From NCBI RefSeq assembly GCF_027019125.1, contig NZ_JALUXE010000027.1, positions 496,001 through 560,000 of the forward strand: 64,000 nt of DNA. Reading direction: 5' to 3'. Both the position numbers and the translations under genes were made by a program. The notes under the pieces were generated by a model. The model worked only from the letters and a program-made list of their open reading frames with translations. It was not told the DNA's origin and made no database searches. The DNA is from Roseovarius sp. (GTDB taxonomy: Bacteria > Pseudomonadota > Alphaproteobacteria > Rhodobacterales > Rhodobacteraceae). This document shows positions 42,825 to 50,975 of this stretch, piece after piece; within the stretch, counting starts at the first letter, position 1, and every line of letters begins with the position of its first letter.

Positions 42825-42901
42825 GCCGCCTTAGCTCAGTTGGTTAGAGCGCTGGATTGTGGATCCAGAGGTCCCCTGTTCAAGCCAGGGAGGCGGTACC
42901 A
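42825..42901 (+). tRNA. tRNA-His (anticodon GTG)
   Basis: 77 bases including encoded CCA. Acceptor GCCGCCT pairs with AGGCGGT, the D arm is GCTC...GAGC, the anticodon stem CTGGA/TCCAG encloses loop TTGTGGA (anticodon GTG), and the T arm is CCCTG/CAGGG with loop TTCAAGC. The base before position 1 is T, not G, the first pair is G-U, and the discriminator is A73. This matches the alphaproteobacterial tRNA-His type that lacks G-1 and is read by a divergent HisRS. Confidence 0.96.
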
Positions 42902-42909
42902 TCCCCCAA

Positions 42910-43221
42910 TCAGTCCTGCGTCTCGATCGTCACTGTTTGCCGCAGCGTGCCATTCTGGCGGTCGTAGATGAGGATGCGGTTGTCCTCGGTCACGATGGCA
43001 AACCAGTCCGCCCCTTGGGTCACGGCGGTGGCGCGCGTGCCCGCAGGCATCGTGACGCTGTCGGGCAGGGCCAGCGTACCCGCCTCGTCGCCCCAGAAGC
43101 GGGTGACAAAGAGGCCGATCATCACTATGAGGCCGACAACCATCGTGGCGGTCAACAGCGTGACCAGCCGCGCCAGAAACTTCAGTGTGGCCGGGGCGAC
43201 CGGCGGAGAGTTGTCATCCAT
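42910..43221 (-). CDS. DUF6476-like single-span membrane protein
   Basis: 103 residues. A short N-terminus is followed by one membrane helix (about 18-42, LVTLLTATMVVGLIVMIGLF) and a periplasmic-looking C-terminal part with GTRATAVTQGADWFAIVTED and NRILIYDRQNGTLRQTV, which resembles a small beta unit. I relate it to DUF6476, a Rhodobacteraceae family of unknown function. Its ATG (43221-43219) overlaps the ATG of the divergent pseudouridine synthase. Confidence 0.8.
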   Translation of the reverse strand: MDDNSPPVAPATLKFLARLVTLLTATMVVGLIVMIGLFVTRFWGDEAGTLALPDSVTMPAGTRATAVTQGADWFAIVTEDNRILIYDRQNGTLRQTVTIETQD

Positions 43222-44248
43222 GGGATTGGACCCGCTTGTTTTCCGGATCGGGGATGATCCGCCTCAGCGCCTTGATAAGGCGCTTGTCCGGGATGTGCCA
43301 GAGGCGGCGGTCCTGTCGCGCACGCGGCTGGCGCGGCTCTTGGAAGAGGGGGCGGTGCGGGTCAACGGCGCGGTCGTGACCGAGGCCAAGGCGCGGGTGC
43401 AGGCGGGCGACCTGATCGAGATTGCCATGCCGGAGGCGCGCGAGAGCCACATGATGCCAGAAGCCATCGCGCTCGAGGTGGTCCATGAGGATGACGATCT
43501 CATCGTCATCAACAAGCCGGCAGGCATGGTGGTGCATCCCGCGCCGGGCAGCCCCGAGGGCACGCTGGTCAATGCCCTGTTGCATCATTGCGGTGACAGC
43601 CTCTCGGGGGTTGGCGGGGCCAGGCGGCCGGGGATTGTCCACCGCATCGACAAGGATACCAGTGGCCTCTTGGTGGTGGCCAAGTCGGATGCCGCGCATC
43701 AGGGGCTGGCCGCGCAATTCGAGGCGCATAGCGTCGAGCGTCAGTATCGCGCCGTTGTTCACGGCGTGCCGGATGCGGGCGATCCACGGCTGCGCGGGCT
43801 GCCGGGGATCAGTTTCGAGGCTGGCAATGTCCTGCGCATCGCCACCCGCCTCGCGCGGCACAAGACCGACCGGCAGCGGCAGGCGGTCCTGTTCGAGGGC
43901 GGGCGACATGCGGTGACGCGGGCGCGCGTGATCGAGAGTTTCGGCACGCCCGCCGTTGCCTCGCTGATGGAGTGCTGGCTGGAGACCGGGCGCACCCATC
44001 AGATCCGGGTGCATATGGCCCATGCGGGCCATGGGCTGATCGGGGATCCGGTCTATGGCGGGCGCCGCAAGCTCAAGGAAAAGGCGTTGTCGCCTGCGGG
44101 CGTGGCAGCGGCGCAGGACTTTCCCCGTCAGGCCCTGCATGCGGCTGTGCTGGGGTTTACGCATCCGGTCAGCGGGGCCGCGCTCAGGTTCGAGGCGGAG
44201 CTGCCCGAGGACATGCAAGCGCTGCTCTGTGCCTTGCGCGCTGCGTGA
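43220..44248 (+). CDS. RluA/RluD family pseudouridine synthase
   Basis: 342 residues. An S4 RNA-binding domain sits at the N-terminus (RTRLARLLEEGAVRVNGAVV) and the pseudouridine synthase domain follows. Catalytic aspartate motif HRIDKDTSGLLVVAK, INKPAGMVVHPAPG and ETGRTHQIRVHMAHAGHGLI are present, then GDPVYGG. The S4 domain and size fit RluD-type enzymes that modify helix 69 of 23S rRNA. ATG 43220 has GGAGAG nine bases upstream and overlaps the divergent start on the other strand. Confidence 0.92.
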   Translation: MGLDPLVFRIGDDPPQRLDKALVRDVPEAAVLSRTRLARLLEEGAVRVNGAVVTEAKARVQAGDLIEIAMPEARESHMMPEAIALEVVHEDDDLIVINKPAGMVVHPAPGSPEGTLVNALLHHCGDSLSGVGGARRPGIVHRIDKDTSGLLVVAKSDAAHQGLAAQFEAHSVERQYRAVVHGVPDAGDPRLRGLPGISFEAGNVLRIATRLARHKTDRQRQAVLFEGGRHAVTRARVIESFGTPAVASLMECWLETGRTHQIRVHMAHAGHGLIGDPVYGGRRKLKEKALSPAGVAAAQDFPRQALHAAVLGFTHPVSGAALRFEAELPEDMQALLCALRAA

Positions 44249-44307
44249 CAGCGGCGCAAGATCGCGTGACTTTCTGTCATAAAACGAGCGCCGCGACGGA
44301 ACCATCC

Positions 44308-44335
44308 TAACTCTGCGTTAGTTACATCAGTGTAA
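44308..44335 (+). promoter_or_regulatory. Paired small inverted repeats upstream of rpoH
   Basis: TAAC-TCTGC-GTTA (44308-44320) is followed by TTACA-TCAG-TGTAA (44322-44335), about 70-100 bases before the rpoH start. They may be regulator sites for the heat-shock sigma gene. I see no good sigma-32 or sigma-70 promoter match to place them against. Confidence 0.3.
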
Positions 44336-44405
44336 GCACCTTGAAAGGGTGCCCGCATCTACCTAGTTGAATGTTAACGATGCAAACATCTGGAGGGACG
44401 ACAGC

Positions 44406-45302
44406 GTGGGAAATTATAACAATCTGCCAGCCCCGACGCCGGAAGGCGGTCTCAACCGCTATATGCAGGAGATCCGCAAATTCCCGCTCCTGGAGCCGGA
44501 AGAGGAATATATGCTGGCCAAGCGCTGGGCCGAAGAGCAGGATACCGAAGCCGCCCACAAGATGGTCACGAGCCACCTGCGTCTCGCGGCCAAGATCGCC
44601 ATGGGCTATCGCGGCTATGGGCTGCCGCAGGCCGAGGTGATTTCAGAGGCCAATGTGGGCCTGATGCAGGCGGTCAAACGCTTTGACCCCGAGCGCGGCT
44701 TTCGCCTGGCGACCTATGCGATGTGGTGGATTCGCGCCTCGATTCAGGAATACATCCTGCGGTCCTGGAGCCTTGTGAAGCTGGGCACCACCTCGGCCCA
44801 GAAAAAGCTGTTCTTCAACCTGCGCAAGGCCAAGGCCAAGATCGGCGCGCTGGAAGAGGGCGATTTGCGCCCCGAGGTGGTCAAGAAGATCGCGACCGAT
44901 CTGGGCGTGACCGAGGCCGAAGTCATCAGCATGAATCAGCGCATGGCGGGGGCCGATGCCTCGCTCAATGCGACGGTCGGCTCCGAGGGCGAAGGTTCGA
45001 TGCAATGGCAGGACTGGCTCGAGGATGAGGATGCCGACCAGGCTGGCGATTTCGAACGGCGCGACGAGCTTGACGCGCGGCGCGAGTTGCTGGTGCAGGC
45101 GATGGATGTGCTGAACGAGCGCGAGCGCGACATTCTCACCCAGCGGCGGCTGAGCGACGAGACTGTGACGCTCGAGGATCTGAGCGCCGAGTATGACGTG
45201 AGCCGCGAGCGCATTCGCCAGATCGAAGTGCGCGCCTTTGAAAAACTGCAAAAGCGCATGCGTGCGCTGGCGCAGGAAAAAGGCATGCTGCCCTCGGCCT
45301 GA
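44406..45302 (+). CDS. rpoH: RNA polymerase heat-shock sigma factor RpoH
   Basis: 298 residues, sigma-32. The N-terminal region reads NLPAPTPEGGLNRYMQEIRK, region 2 EANVGLMQAVKRFDPERGFR and LATYAMWWIRASIQEYILRS, the RpoH box is QKKLFFNLRKAK, and region 4 RLSDETVTLEDLSAEYDVSR then ERIRQIEVRAFEKLQKRM. The start is GTG 44406 with GGAGGGA seven bases upstream. It directs transcription of chaperone and protease genes. Roseobacters often carry a second rpoH; this one is the full-length type. Confidence 0.94.
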   Translation: MGNYNNLPAPTPEGGLNRYMQEIRKFPLLEPEEEYMLAKRWAEEQDTEAAHKMVTSHLRLAAKIAMGYRGYGLPQAEVISEANVGLMQAVKRFDPERGFRLATYAMWWIRASIQEYILRSWSLVKLGTTSAQKKLFFNLRKAKAKIGALEEGDLRPEVVKKIATDLGVTEAEVISMNQRMAGADASLNATVGSEGEGSMQWQDWLEDEDADQAGDFERRDELDARRELLVQAMDVLNERERDILTQRRLSDETVTLEDLSAEYDVSRERIRQIEVRAFEKLQKRMRALAQEKGMLPSA

Positions 45303-45369
45303 GATCCCTTGGCGCGGGCGGTCTTTGCGCGTATCTCTCACTTGGCAATGCGTGCGGGTGAGGTGGCGG

Positions 45370-46452
45370 ATGGGACCGGGTGAAAACTGGGCAAGCGGCG
45401 TCAGGCGCGCCGCTCTGGGCGGCGCGATGATTCTGCTCCTTGCGGCCTGTGCGCCGCGCGTGACCGCCGAGCGCGCGGCCCCGGATCCCAGCGCCACGAT
45501 CCAGCCGGTCTATGTGGCCACGGGGCGCAAACTGGATCAGACCGGGCCCATCTTTGGGCTGGAGCGGCCCGAGGGGATGCGGTTTTTCCGTGCGGATGTG
45601 TCGGTGCCGCCAACCCATGCGCCGGGACAGATCGAATGGCCCGAAGGTCCGGCCGATGCCGCCACCGATTTTGTGGTAACCGGCACCGAGATCTTTGACG
45701 GGGCGGCTGCCCTGCACCGCGCCATGCGGCGCGACCATCCCCAAACGCGCGAGACATTGCTCTTCGTGCATGGCTATAACAACACCCTCTCCGAGGCGAT
45801 GTATCGGCTGGCGCAGATCCAGACCGATTTTGACACGGCGATGCCGGGGGTTCTGTTTTCCTGGCCCTCGGCGGGGGATCCGCGCGGCTATATCTACGAC
45901 CGCGATTCGGTGCTCTATGCGCGCGACGACCTGACGGCGGTGCTGCGCCAGTTGACCGGCAGGCCGGGCGACAAGGTGTTTCTGCTGGCCCATTCGATGG
46001 GATCGAGCCTCGTGATGGAGGCGCTGCGCAGCATTGCCCTGAGCGAGGATCGCGCTCTGCTCAACCGGATCAGCGGTGTGGTGCTGATGTCGCCCGACAT
46101 TGATCCCGATGTCTTCGACCGGCAGGCCGAAGCGATTGGCCGTCTGCCGCAACCCTTTCTCATTTTCATCACCAAGGCGGATCGTGCCCTGTCGCTCTCG
46201 GGCTTCATCACCGGGCGCAAGCCGCGCCTTGGCATGATCGACCGCGCCGACAAGGTGCAGCGCCCCGATGTGATGGTGATCGACTTTACGGCGCTCTCGG
46301 ATGGGTCAGGTCTCAATCATTTTGTGCCGGTGACCTCGCCCGCCGCGATCGACTTTCTGCGGGACATCATGGCAGGCACCAACGGTGTCAGCGGGGATTT
46401 CGTGCGGGACATGACGCTGAGCTTGCCCAAGCCCCGTGTGCTGCTGCCCTGA
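45370..46452 (+). CDS. DUF900-type alpha/beta hydrolase, probable lipoprotein
   Basis: 360 residues. An N-terminal hydrophobic segment ends at MILLLAAC, a lipobox-like site. The DUF900 hydrolase domain follows: TLLFVHGYNNTLSEAMYRLA, VLFSWPSAGDPRGYIYDRDS, the nucleophile elbow FLLAHSMGSSLVMEALR (G-x-S-x-x) and MSPDIDPDVFDRQAEAI with an acidic residue. His in LNHFVPV completes a likely triad. ATG 45370 or ATG 45427 (MILLLAAC) are both possible. Substrate unknown. Confidence 0.85.
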   Translation: MGPGENWASGVRRAALGGAMILLLAACAPRVTAERAAPDPSATIQPVYVATGRKLDQTGPIFGLERPEGMRFFRADVSVPPTHAPGQIEWPEGPADAATDFVVTGTEIFDGAAALHRAMRRDHPQTRETLLFVHGYNNTLSEAMYRLAQIQTDFDTAMPGVLFSWPSAGDPRGYIYDRDSVLYARDDLTAVLRQLTGRPGDKVFLLAHSMGSSLVMEALRSIALSEDRALLNRISGVVLMSPDIDPDVFDRQAEAIGRLPQPFLIFITKADRALSLSGFITGRKPRLGMIDRADKVQRPDVMVIDFTALSDGSGLNHFVPVTSPAAIDFLRDIMAGTNGVSGDFVRDMTLSLPKPRVLLP

Positions 46453-46517
46453 GCGGCGCGGAATTGACGGACCGCGCACAAGGCGTAAACTGAGCCGTGT
46501 CAGAGGAGCAAGGCGAG

Positions 46518-46787
46518 ATGGCCGGTGGATGGGCGCGCGACGGCGCGGTGAGCGAACAGATCGAGGCGTCGATTTCGGATGAATTGGCGCGGCTCAAGGC
46601 GCGGCGCGGACCGCAGGGCGAGAGCCTGACCCATTGCGCGGAATGCGAGGAACCCATTCCCGAGGCGCGGCGCGTGGCCATTCCGGGTGTCAAGCTCTGC
46701 ATCGACTGTCAGCAGGAACGCGACTCGGCCCAAGCCCCGCGCGGCGGCATCAACCGGCGCGGATCAAAGGACAGCCAGTTGAAATGA
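46518..46787 (+). CDS. DksA/TraR C4-type zinc finger protein
   Basis: 89 residues. It contains the C4 zinc finger typical of DksA/TraR: HCAECEEPIPEARRVAIPGV then KLCIDCQQERD (CxxC...CxxC), after a short helical part EQIEASISDELARLKARRG. It lacks the long coiled coil of true DksA, so it resembles small TraR/YbiI-type proteins that bind RNA polymerase. ATG 46518 follows AAGGCGAG; a GTG at 46497 is in frame. Confidence 0.87.
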   Translation: MAGGWARDGAVSEQIEASISDELARLKARRGPQGESLTHCAECEEPIPEARRVAIPGVKLCIDCQQERDSAQAPRGGINRRGSKDSQLK

Positions 46788-46796
46788 GGCATCGGC

Positions 46797-46848
46797 GGGG
46801 GGCGCTGCCCCCCGTGCCCCCCGAGGTATTTTCAGCCAGATGAAGGCG
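46797..46848 (+). repeat. REP-like dispersed repeat, copy 3
   Basis: Palindrome GGGGGGCG-C-TGCCCCCC-like core (46797-46813) followed by GTGCCCCCCGAGGTATTTTC and AGCCAGATGAAGGCGCTGG. It shares the tail with copies 1 and 2. It lies ten bases after the DksA-like gene. Confidence 0.82.
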
Positions 46849-46896
46849 CTGGCGCTTCTTTATGGCTCAAATACTCATTCTTGCCGGGGCTGAGGC

Positions 46897-48717
46897 TCAG
46901 CCCTCCATCGCCTCCAGCTCGTCGATCATGCCCGAGATCATGCTGAGGCCCTTGTCCCAGAAGGCGGGGTCGCTGGCATCGAGGCCGAAGGGCGCCAAAA
47001 GCTCCTTGTGGTGTTTGGAGCCGCCCGCCTTGAGCAGGTCGAAATACTTGTCCTGGAAGCCGTCGGGGTTTTCCTCGTAGACCGCGTAGAGCGCATTCAC
47101 GAGGCCATCGCCAAAGGCATAGGCATAGACATAGAAGGGCGAGTGGATGAAATGCGGGATATAGGCCCAGAAGGTCTCGTAGCCCTCCATGAAATCAAAG
47201 GCGTCGCCCAGGCTCTGGGCCTGCACGCTCATCCAGAGGGCGTTGATGTCCTCGGGGGTCAGTTCGCCCTCGCGGCGCGCGGCGTGGAGTTTGCATTCGA
47301 AATCGTAGAACGCGATCTGGCGCACGACCGTGTTGATCATGTCCTCGACCTTGCCAGCCAACAGCACCTTGCGTTCGGCCTGGGTCTTGGCCCCGTCGAG
47401 CATGCGGCGGAAGGTCAGCATTTCGCCGAAAACACTGGCGGTCTCGGCCAGCGTGAGCGGTGTCGAGGACAGCAATTCGCCCTGATCCGCCGCCAGACGC
47501 TGATGCACGCCATGCCCCAGCTCATGCGCCAGGGTCATCACGTCGCGCGGTTTGCCAAGGTAGTTGAGCATCACATAGGGATGCACGGTCGTCACGGTCG
47601 GATGGGCAAAGGCCCCCGGCGCCTTGCCCGGTTTCACACCGGCGTCAATCCAGCCCCGTTCGAAAAACGGCTGCGCCAGATCGGCCATGCGTGGATCAAA
47701 GGCGGCGTAGGCACCCATCACCGTGTCGCGCGCCTCGTCCCAATCGACAAGGCGTGTGGTCTCCATCGGGAGGGGCGCGTTGCGGTCCCAGACCTGCATC
47801 CGCTCCAGCCCCAGCCATTTGCGCTTGAGCTCGTAATAGCGATGCGACAGTTTCGGATAGGCCGCGACCACCGCATTGCGCAGCGCCTCGACGACCTCGG
47901 GCTCGACATCGTTCGAGAGGTGGCGTGCGGTCTGGGCCGTGGGCATCTTGCGCCAGCGGTCGATCACCTCTTTTTCCTTGGCCTGCGTGTTGTGGACGCG
48001 GGCAAAGGTGCGGATGTTCTCGCCAAAGACCCGCGCCAGTTCGCGCGCGGCGGATTCGCGCTTGGAGCGGTCCTGTTCGGTCAGAAGGTTGAGTGTGCCC
48101 TCGATGTTCAGGTCATCGCCATCCACGGTAAAGGTCAGCCCCGCGATGGTCTCGTCAAAGAGCCGCTCCCAGGCGTCGCCGACAACGCCCAGATCATGCA
48201 GGAATTTTTCCAGCTCATCCGAAAGCTGATAGGGCTTCATCGCGCGGATGCGGTCGAGCACCGGCTTGTAGCGGGCAAGATCGGCATTCTCGGCATACAT
48301 CGCCGTCAGCGCGCCCTCGTCGAGCCGGTTGAGTTCGAGCGAGAAAAAGACCAGCGGCGTGGTCGAATTCGTCACCTTCTCCTGACAATCGGACATGAAT
48401 TTCGCCCGCCCGCCATCGGTGGTCTGCTGGTAATAGCGCAGGCCCGCGTAGGACATGATCCGCCCCGCCGTGGTGCTGATCGCCTCGTCGCGGCGAATAC
48501 ACTCCAAGAGACCTGCCGCGTCGAGCGTGGCCAGCTTGCCTTCGTAATCGGCGGCGAAATCGGCGCAGGCCTTGTGCAGCCAGTCGAGGTCGCGCTTGAG
48601 TTCGGGCGCGGTCTCGGAGGTGTAGAGATCGCTCAGGTCCCATTCCGGCAGCTGTCCCAGGTTCTTGTTGCCAGAGCTGGCATTGGCATCGCGGACGGGA
48701 AACGGCAGGTTGAGCAT
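46897..48717 (-). CDS. pepF: Oligoendopeptidase F (M3 metallopeptidase)
   Basis: 606 residues of the M3B family, a cytoplasmic enzyme that cleaves short peptides. The zinc motif is MTLAHELGHGVHQRLAADQG (HELGH), and the family block SSTPLTLAETASVFGEMLTF supplies the downstream glutamate. The N-terminal part has WDLSDLYTSETAPELKRDLD. ATG 48717 follows GAGGTG; an upstream in-frame ATG at 48840 lies in the divergent gene's leader. It is complete and of usual length. Confidence 0.94.
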   Translation of the reverse strand: MLNLPFPVRDANASSGNKNLGQLPEWDLSDLYTSETAPELKRDLDWLHKACADFAADYEGKLATLDAAGLLECIRRDEAISTTAGRIMSYAGLRYYQQTTDGGRAKFMSDCQEKVTNSTTPLVFFSLELNRLDEGALTAMYAENADLARYKPVLDRIRAMKPYQLSDELEKFLHDLGVVGDAWERLFDETIAGLTFTVDGDDLNIEGTLNLLTEQDRSKRESAARELARVFGENIRTFARVHNTQAKEKEVIDRWRKMPTAQTARHLSNDVEPEVVEALRNAVVAAYPKLSHRYYELKRKWLGLERMQVWDRNAPLPMETTRLVDWDEARDTVMGAYAAFDPRMADLAQPFFERGWIDAGVKPGKAPGAFAHPTVTTVHPYVMLNYLGKPRDVMTLAHELGHGVHQRLAADQGELLSSTPLTLAETASVFGEMLTFRRMLDGAKTQAERKVLLAGKVEDMINTVVRQIAFYDFECKLHAARREGELTPEDINALWMSVQAQSLGDAFDFMEGYETFWAYIPHFIHSPFYVYAYAFGDGLVNALYAVYEENPDGFQDKYFDLLKAGGSKHHKELLAPFGLDASDPAFWDKGLSMISGMIDELEAMEG

Positions 48718-48840
48718 GGGGCACCTCGTGTTGACATGGCCCAGACATAGGCCGGGGGGGCGGGGGCCACAAGGGGCGCGGTGCTTGCACTTCGTGTGCG
48801 GCTGGCTAGGGTGAAGCGCACTACGAGAGGGGACGCGCAC

Positions 48841-49671
48841 ATGAAGTTTGCACGATATGGAGATGTGGGTCAGGAACGCCCGGCGGTTCTGGACGATCAG
48901 GGGCGTTTGCGGGATCTATCGGGTGTGGTGCCCGATCTGGCAGGGGCGGTGCTTGCCGATCTGCCCCGGATCGACCCCGAGAGCCTGCCGCTCGTGGCGG
49001 GCAATCCCCGGATCGGGGCACCGGTGGGGCAGGTGGGCAAGCTGATCTGCATTGGTCTCAACTACACCGACCATGCCGAAGAGCTGGGCGTGGACGCCCC
49101 GCCCGAGCCGGTGGTGTTTCTCAAGGCGACCTCGGCCATTTGCGGGCCCAACGATACCGTCCGCCTGCCGCGCGGTGCACAGAAGGGCGATTGGGAGGTG
49201 GAATTGGGCGTGGTGATCGGCCGACGCGCCAAATATGTCACCGAGGCCGAGGCGCTGGATCATGTCGCAGGCTACACAATCGTCAACGACGTGTCCGAGC
49301 GCGCCTTTCAGATGGAGCGGGCGGGGCAATGGACCAAGGGTAAAAGCTGTGACACCTTTGCACCGATGGGGCCGTGGCTGGTGACGCCCGATGCGGTGGG
49401 CGATGTGCAGGCGCTCGATCTGTCGCTCGACCTCAGTGGCGCGCGGATGCAGACCGGCACGACGGCGCGCATGATCTTTTCGGTGGCGCATATCGTGGCC
49501 TATCTGAGCGCGCTGATGACGCTCGAGCCGGGTGATGTGATCGCGACCGGCACGCCGCCGGGTGTGGGCATGGGGCGCAAGCCGCCGCGCTATCTGACCG
49601 AGGGCGATGAAATGCGGGTGCGGATCAGCGGGCTTGGGGAACAGCGCTCGCCCGTAATGCGCGATCACTAG
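48841..49671 (+). CDS. Fumarylacetoacetate hydrolase family protein
   Basis: 276 residues. FAH catalytic domain: GLNYTDHAEELGVDAPPEPV, FLKATSAICGPNDTVRLPRG, the metal ligands in DWEVELGVVIGRRA, then YTIVNDVSERAFQMERAGQW and GDVIATGTPPGVGMG. Such enzymes act as C-C hydrolases, decarboxylases or isomerases in catabolism of ring-derived or keto acids; the substrate is unknown. ATG 48841 follows GAGAGGGGACGCGCAC. Its last 47 bases overlap the convergent hydrolase gene. Confidence 0.9.
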   Translation: MKFARYGDVGQERPAVLDDQGRLRDLSGVVPDLAGAVLADLPRIDPESLPLVAGNPRIGAPVGQVGKLICIGLNYTDHAEELGVDAPPEPVVFLKATSAICGPNDTVRLPRGAQKGDWEVELGVVIGRRAKYVTEAEALDHVAGYTIVNDVSERAFQMERAGQWTKGKSCDTFAPMGPWLVTPDAVGDVQALDLSLDLSGARMQTGTTARMIFSVAHIVAYLSALMTLEPGDVIATGTPPGVGMGRKPPRYLTEGDEMRVRISGLGEQRSPVMRDH

Positions 49672-50614
49672 CCGAGGGGCGCCGCGCGCCGCCATAGAAA
49701 TCGCAGAGCTGGCGCATCAGCCGCCCGCGCATGTCGGGCGTATCCATCAGCGTTTCGTGCCGTCCGCCGGGGACCGTTTCGAGATGCCCGCCGGGCCAAT
49801 GCGCCATGCGGTCGATCACGCGCGGCACATCCACGATCTGCTCGTCGCTGCCCAGAATGGTGAGGCAGGGCAGGGATGGCGAGGGCTGCCGCGCCAGAAT
49901 GCGGGTCTCGCGCAGCGCCTCGTGCAGCCAGCGCAGGCTGGGCCCGCCCAGCCCGAGTTCGGGATGGGCCTTCAATTGCTGCGCCATGTACTCATACATC
50001 TCGCGGTCATTGGTCAGCTTGTTGGTCTCGAACGGTTCTTCGAGCACGTAATGCGCGCCTGCGGTGCCGGGGGCGTAATGATGGCTCATCCCCAGCCGCC
50101 GACTGCCCCAGGACAGCGACCACGCCACCGGGCGCAGGGCCTGCGCCATCTGGATGCCCCACATCGGGCTGGAAAAGGCGCAGGTTTGCACGTCGAGCCC
50201 CTGCATCACCGCGCGCAGGCCGATGCAGCCGCCCATCGAATGGGCCAGAAGGTGCCAGGGGCGCGGCAGGTCAAGGCGCGCCGCCGCCTCGACCATCGCG
50301 GCCACGTCGCGCTGATAATCCGCGAATTCATGCACATGGCCTGTCATGGCATCGGTGGTCAGGCGGTCCGATAGCCCCTGACCGCGCCAGTCAATGACCA
50401 TCGTGGCCAAACCGCAGCCCGCGAAATGTGCGGCGGCACGGCCATATTTCTCGATATATTCGGTGCGACCGGGAAAGAGGAGCACCGTGCCCCCCTTTGC
50501 ATCCCGGTTCCAGAGGCCTGCCCGCAGGCGCACCCCGTCCGAGGCCAAAATCCACCATGCGCTGCCGCCCTCCGGCCCTTGGGCCACATCGTCAAAGAGC
50601 GGCGCCGCGTGCAT
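49625..50614 (-). CDS. Alpha/beta hydrolase (lysophospholipase PldB-like)
   Basis: 329 residues. It has TVLLFPGRTEYIEKYGRAAA, IDWRGQGLSDR, the nucleophile elbow HLLAHSMGGCIGLRAVMQG, DEQIVDVP with the acidic residue and GGRHETLMD with the histidine: a full Ser-Asp-His triad. This pattern fits monoacylglycerol lipase/lysophospholipase L2-like proteins. The start ATG shares one base with the SCP2 gene stop (TGATG), so translation is coupled. The 3' end overlaps the FAH-family gene on the other strand. Confidence 0.88.
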   Translation of the reverse strand: MHAAPLFDDVAQGPEGGSAWWILASDGVRLRAGLWNRDAKGGTVLLFPGRTEYIEKYGRAAAHFAGCGLATMVIDWRGQGLSDRLTTDAMTGHVHEFADYQRDVAAMVEAAARLDLPRPWHLLAHSMGGCIGLRAVMQGLDVQTCAFSSPMWGIQMAQALRPVAWSLSWGSRRLGMSHHYAPGTAGAHYVLEEPFETNKLTNDREMYEYMAQQLKAHPELGLGGPSLRWLHEALRETRILARQPSPSLPCLTILGSDEQIVDVPRVIDRMAHWPGGHLETVPGGRHETLMDTPDMRGRLMRQLCDFYGGARRPSASDRALRASAVPQAR

Positions 50615-50904
50615 CAGGCGAGCACGCTGCCCAGTTTCATCGCCATGCCCATATCGCCATCCACGCTGAGGCGGCCCGACATGAAGGCGGCGGCGGGATC
50701 AAGATCGCCCGCGAGAATCGCTTCGAACGTGTCGCGGCTGGCGCTCAGGGTCACATCGGTATCGTCATCGCCTGCGCGCGCGCCCCCTGCGTCGATCACG
50801 ATGGAGCCTTCGTCCTCGATCACGAATTTCGCGCTTCCCTCCAGGCCCTCGCCACCCAGTTTCTCATTCAGGGCGGTTACGGCCGCGGTGATCACGTCGC
50901 TCAT
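50614..50904 (-). CDS. SCP2 sterol-binding domain protein
   Basis: 96 residues, single SCP2 domain: KFVIEDEGSIVIDAGGARAG, VTLSASRDTFEAILAGDLDP and AAFMSGRLSVDGDMGMAMKL, the family core that binds lipids or fatty acyl-CoA. Coupling with the lysophospholipase-like gene suggests lipid handling as a joint role. AGGAAG precedes the ATG. The protein is cytoplasmic (no signal). Confidence 0.9.
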   Translation of the reverse strand: MSDVITAAVTALNEKLGGEGLEGSAKFVIEDEGSIVIDAGGARAGDDDTDVTLSASRDTFEAILAGDLDPAAAFMSGRLSVDGDMGMAMKLGSVLA

Positions 50905-50975
50905 CTGCGCTTCCTTTCACATTTGCGATGCCGGGGCTGTGCAACCGGACAATCTGCGCTAAACTCTGCCTTGTT

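Noticed and set aside
44340..44365. Sigma-32 promoter CTTGAA upstream of rpoH
   Set aside because: No matching -10 element lies at the required spacing, so it is not reported as a promoter.
47008..48750. A 580-residue plus-strand frame
   Set aside because: It is antisense to the oligoendopeptidase F gene with its HELGH motif.
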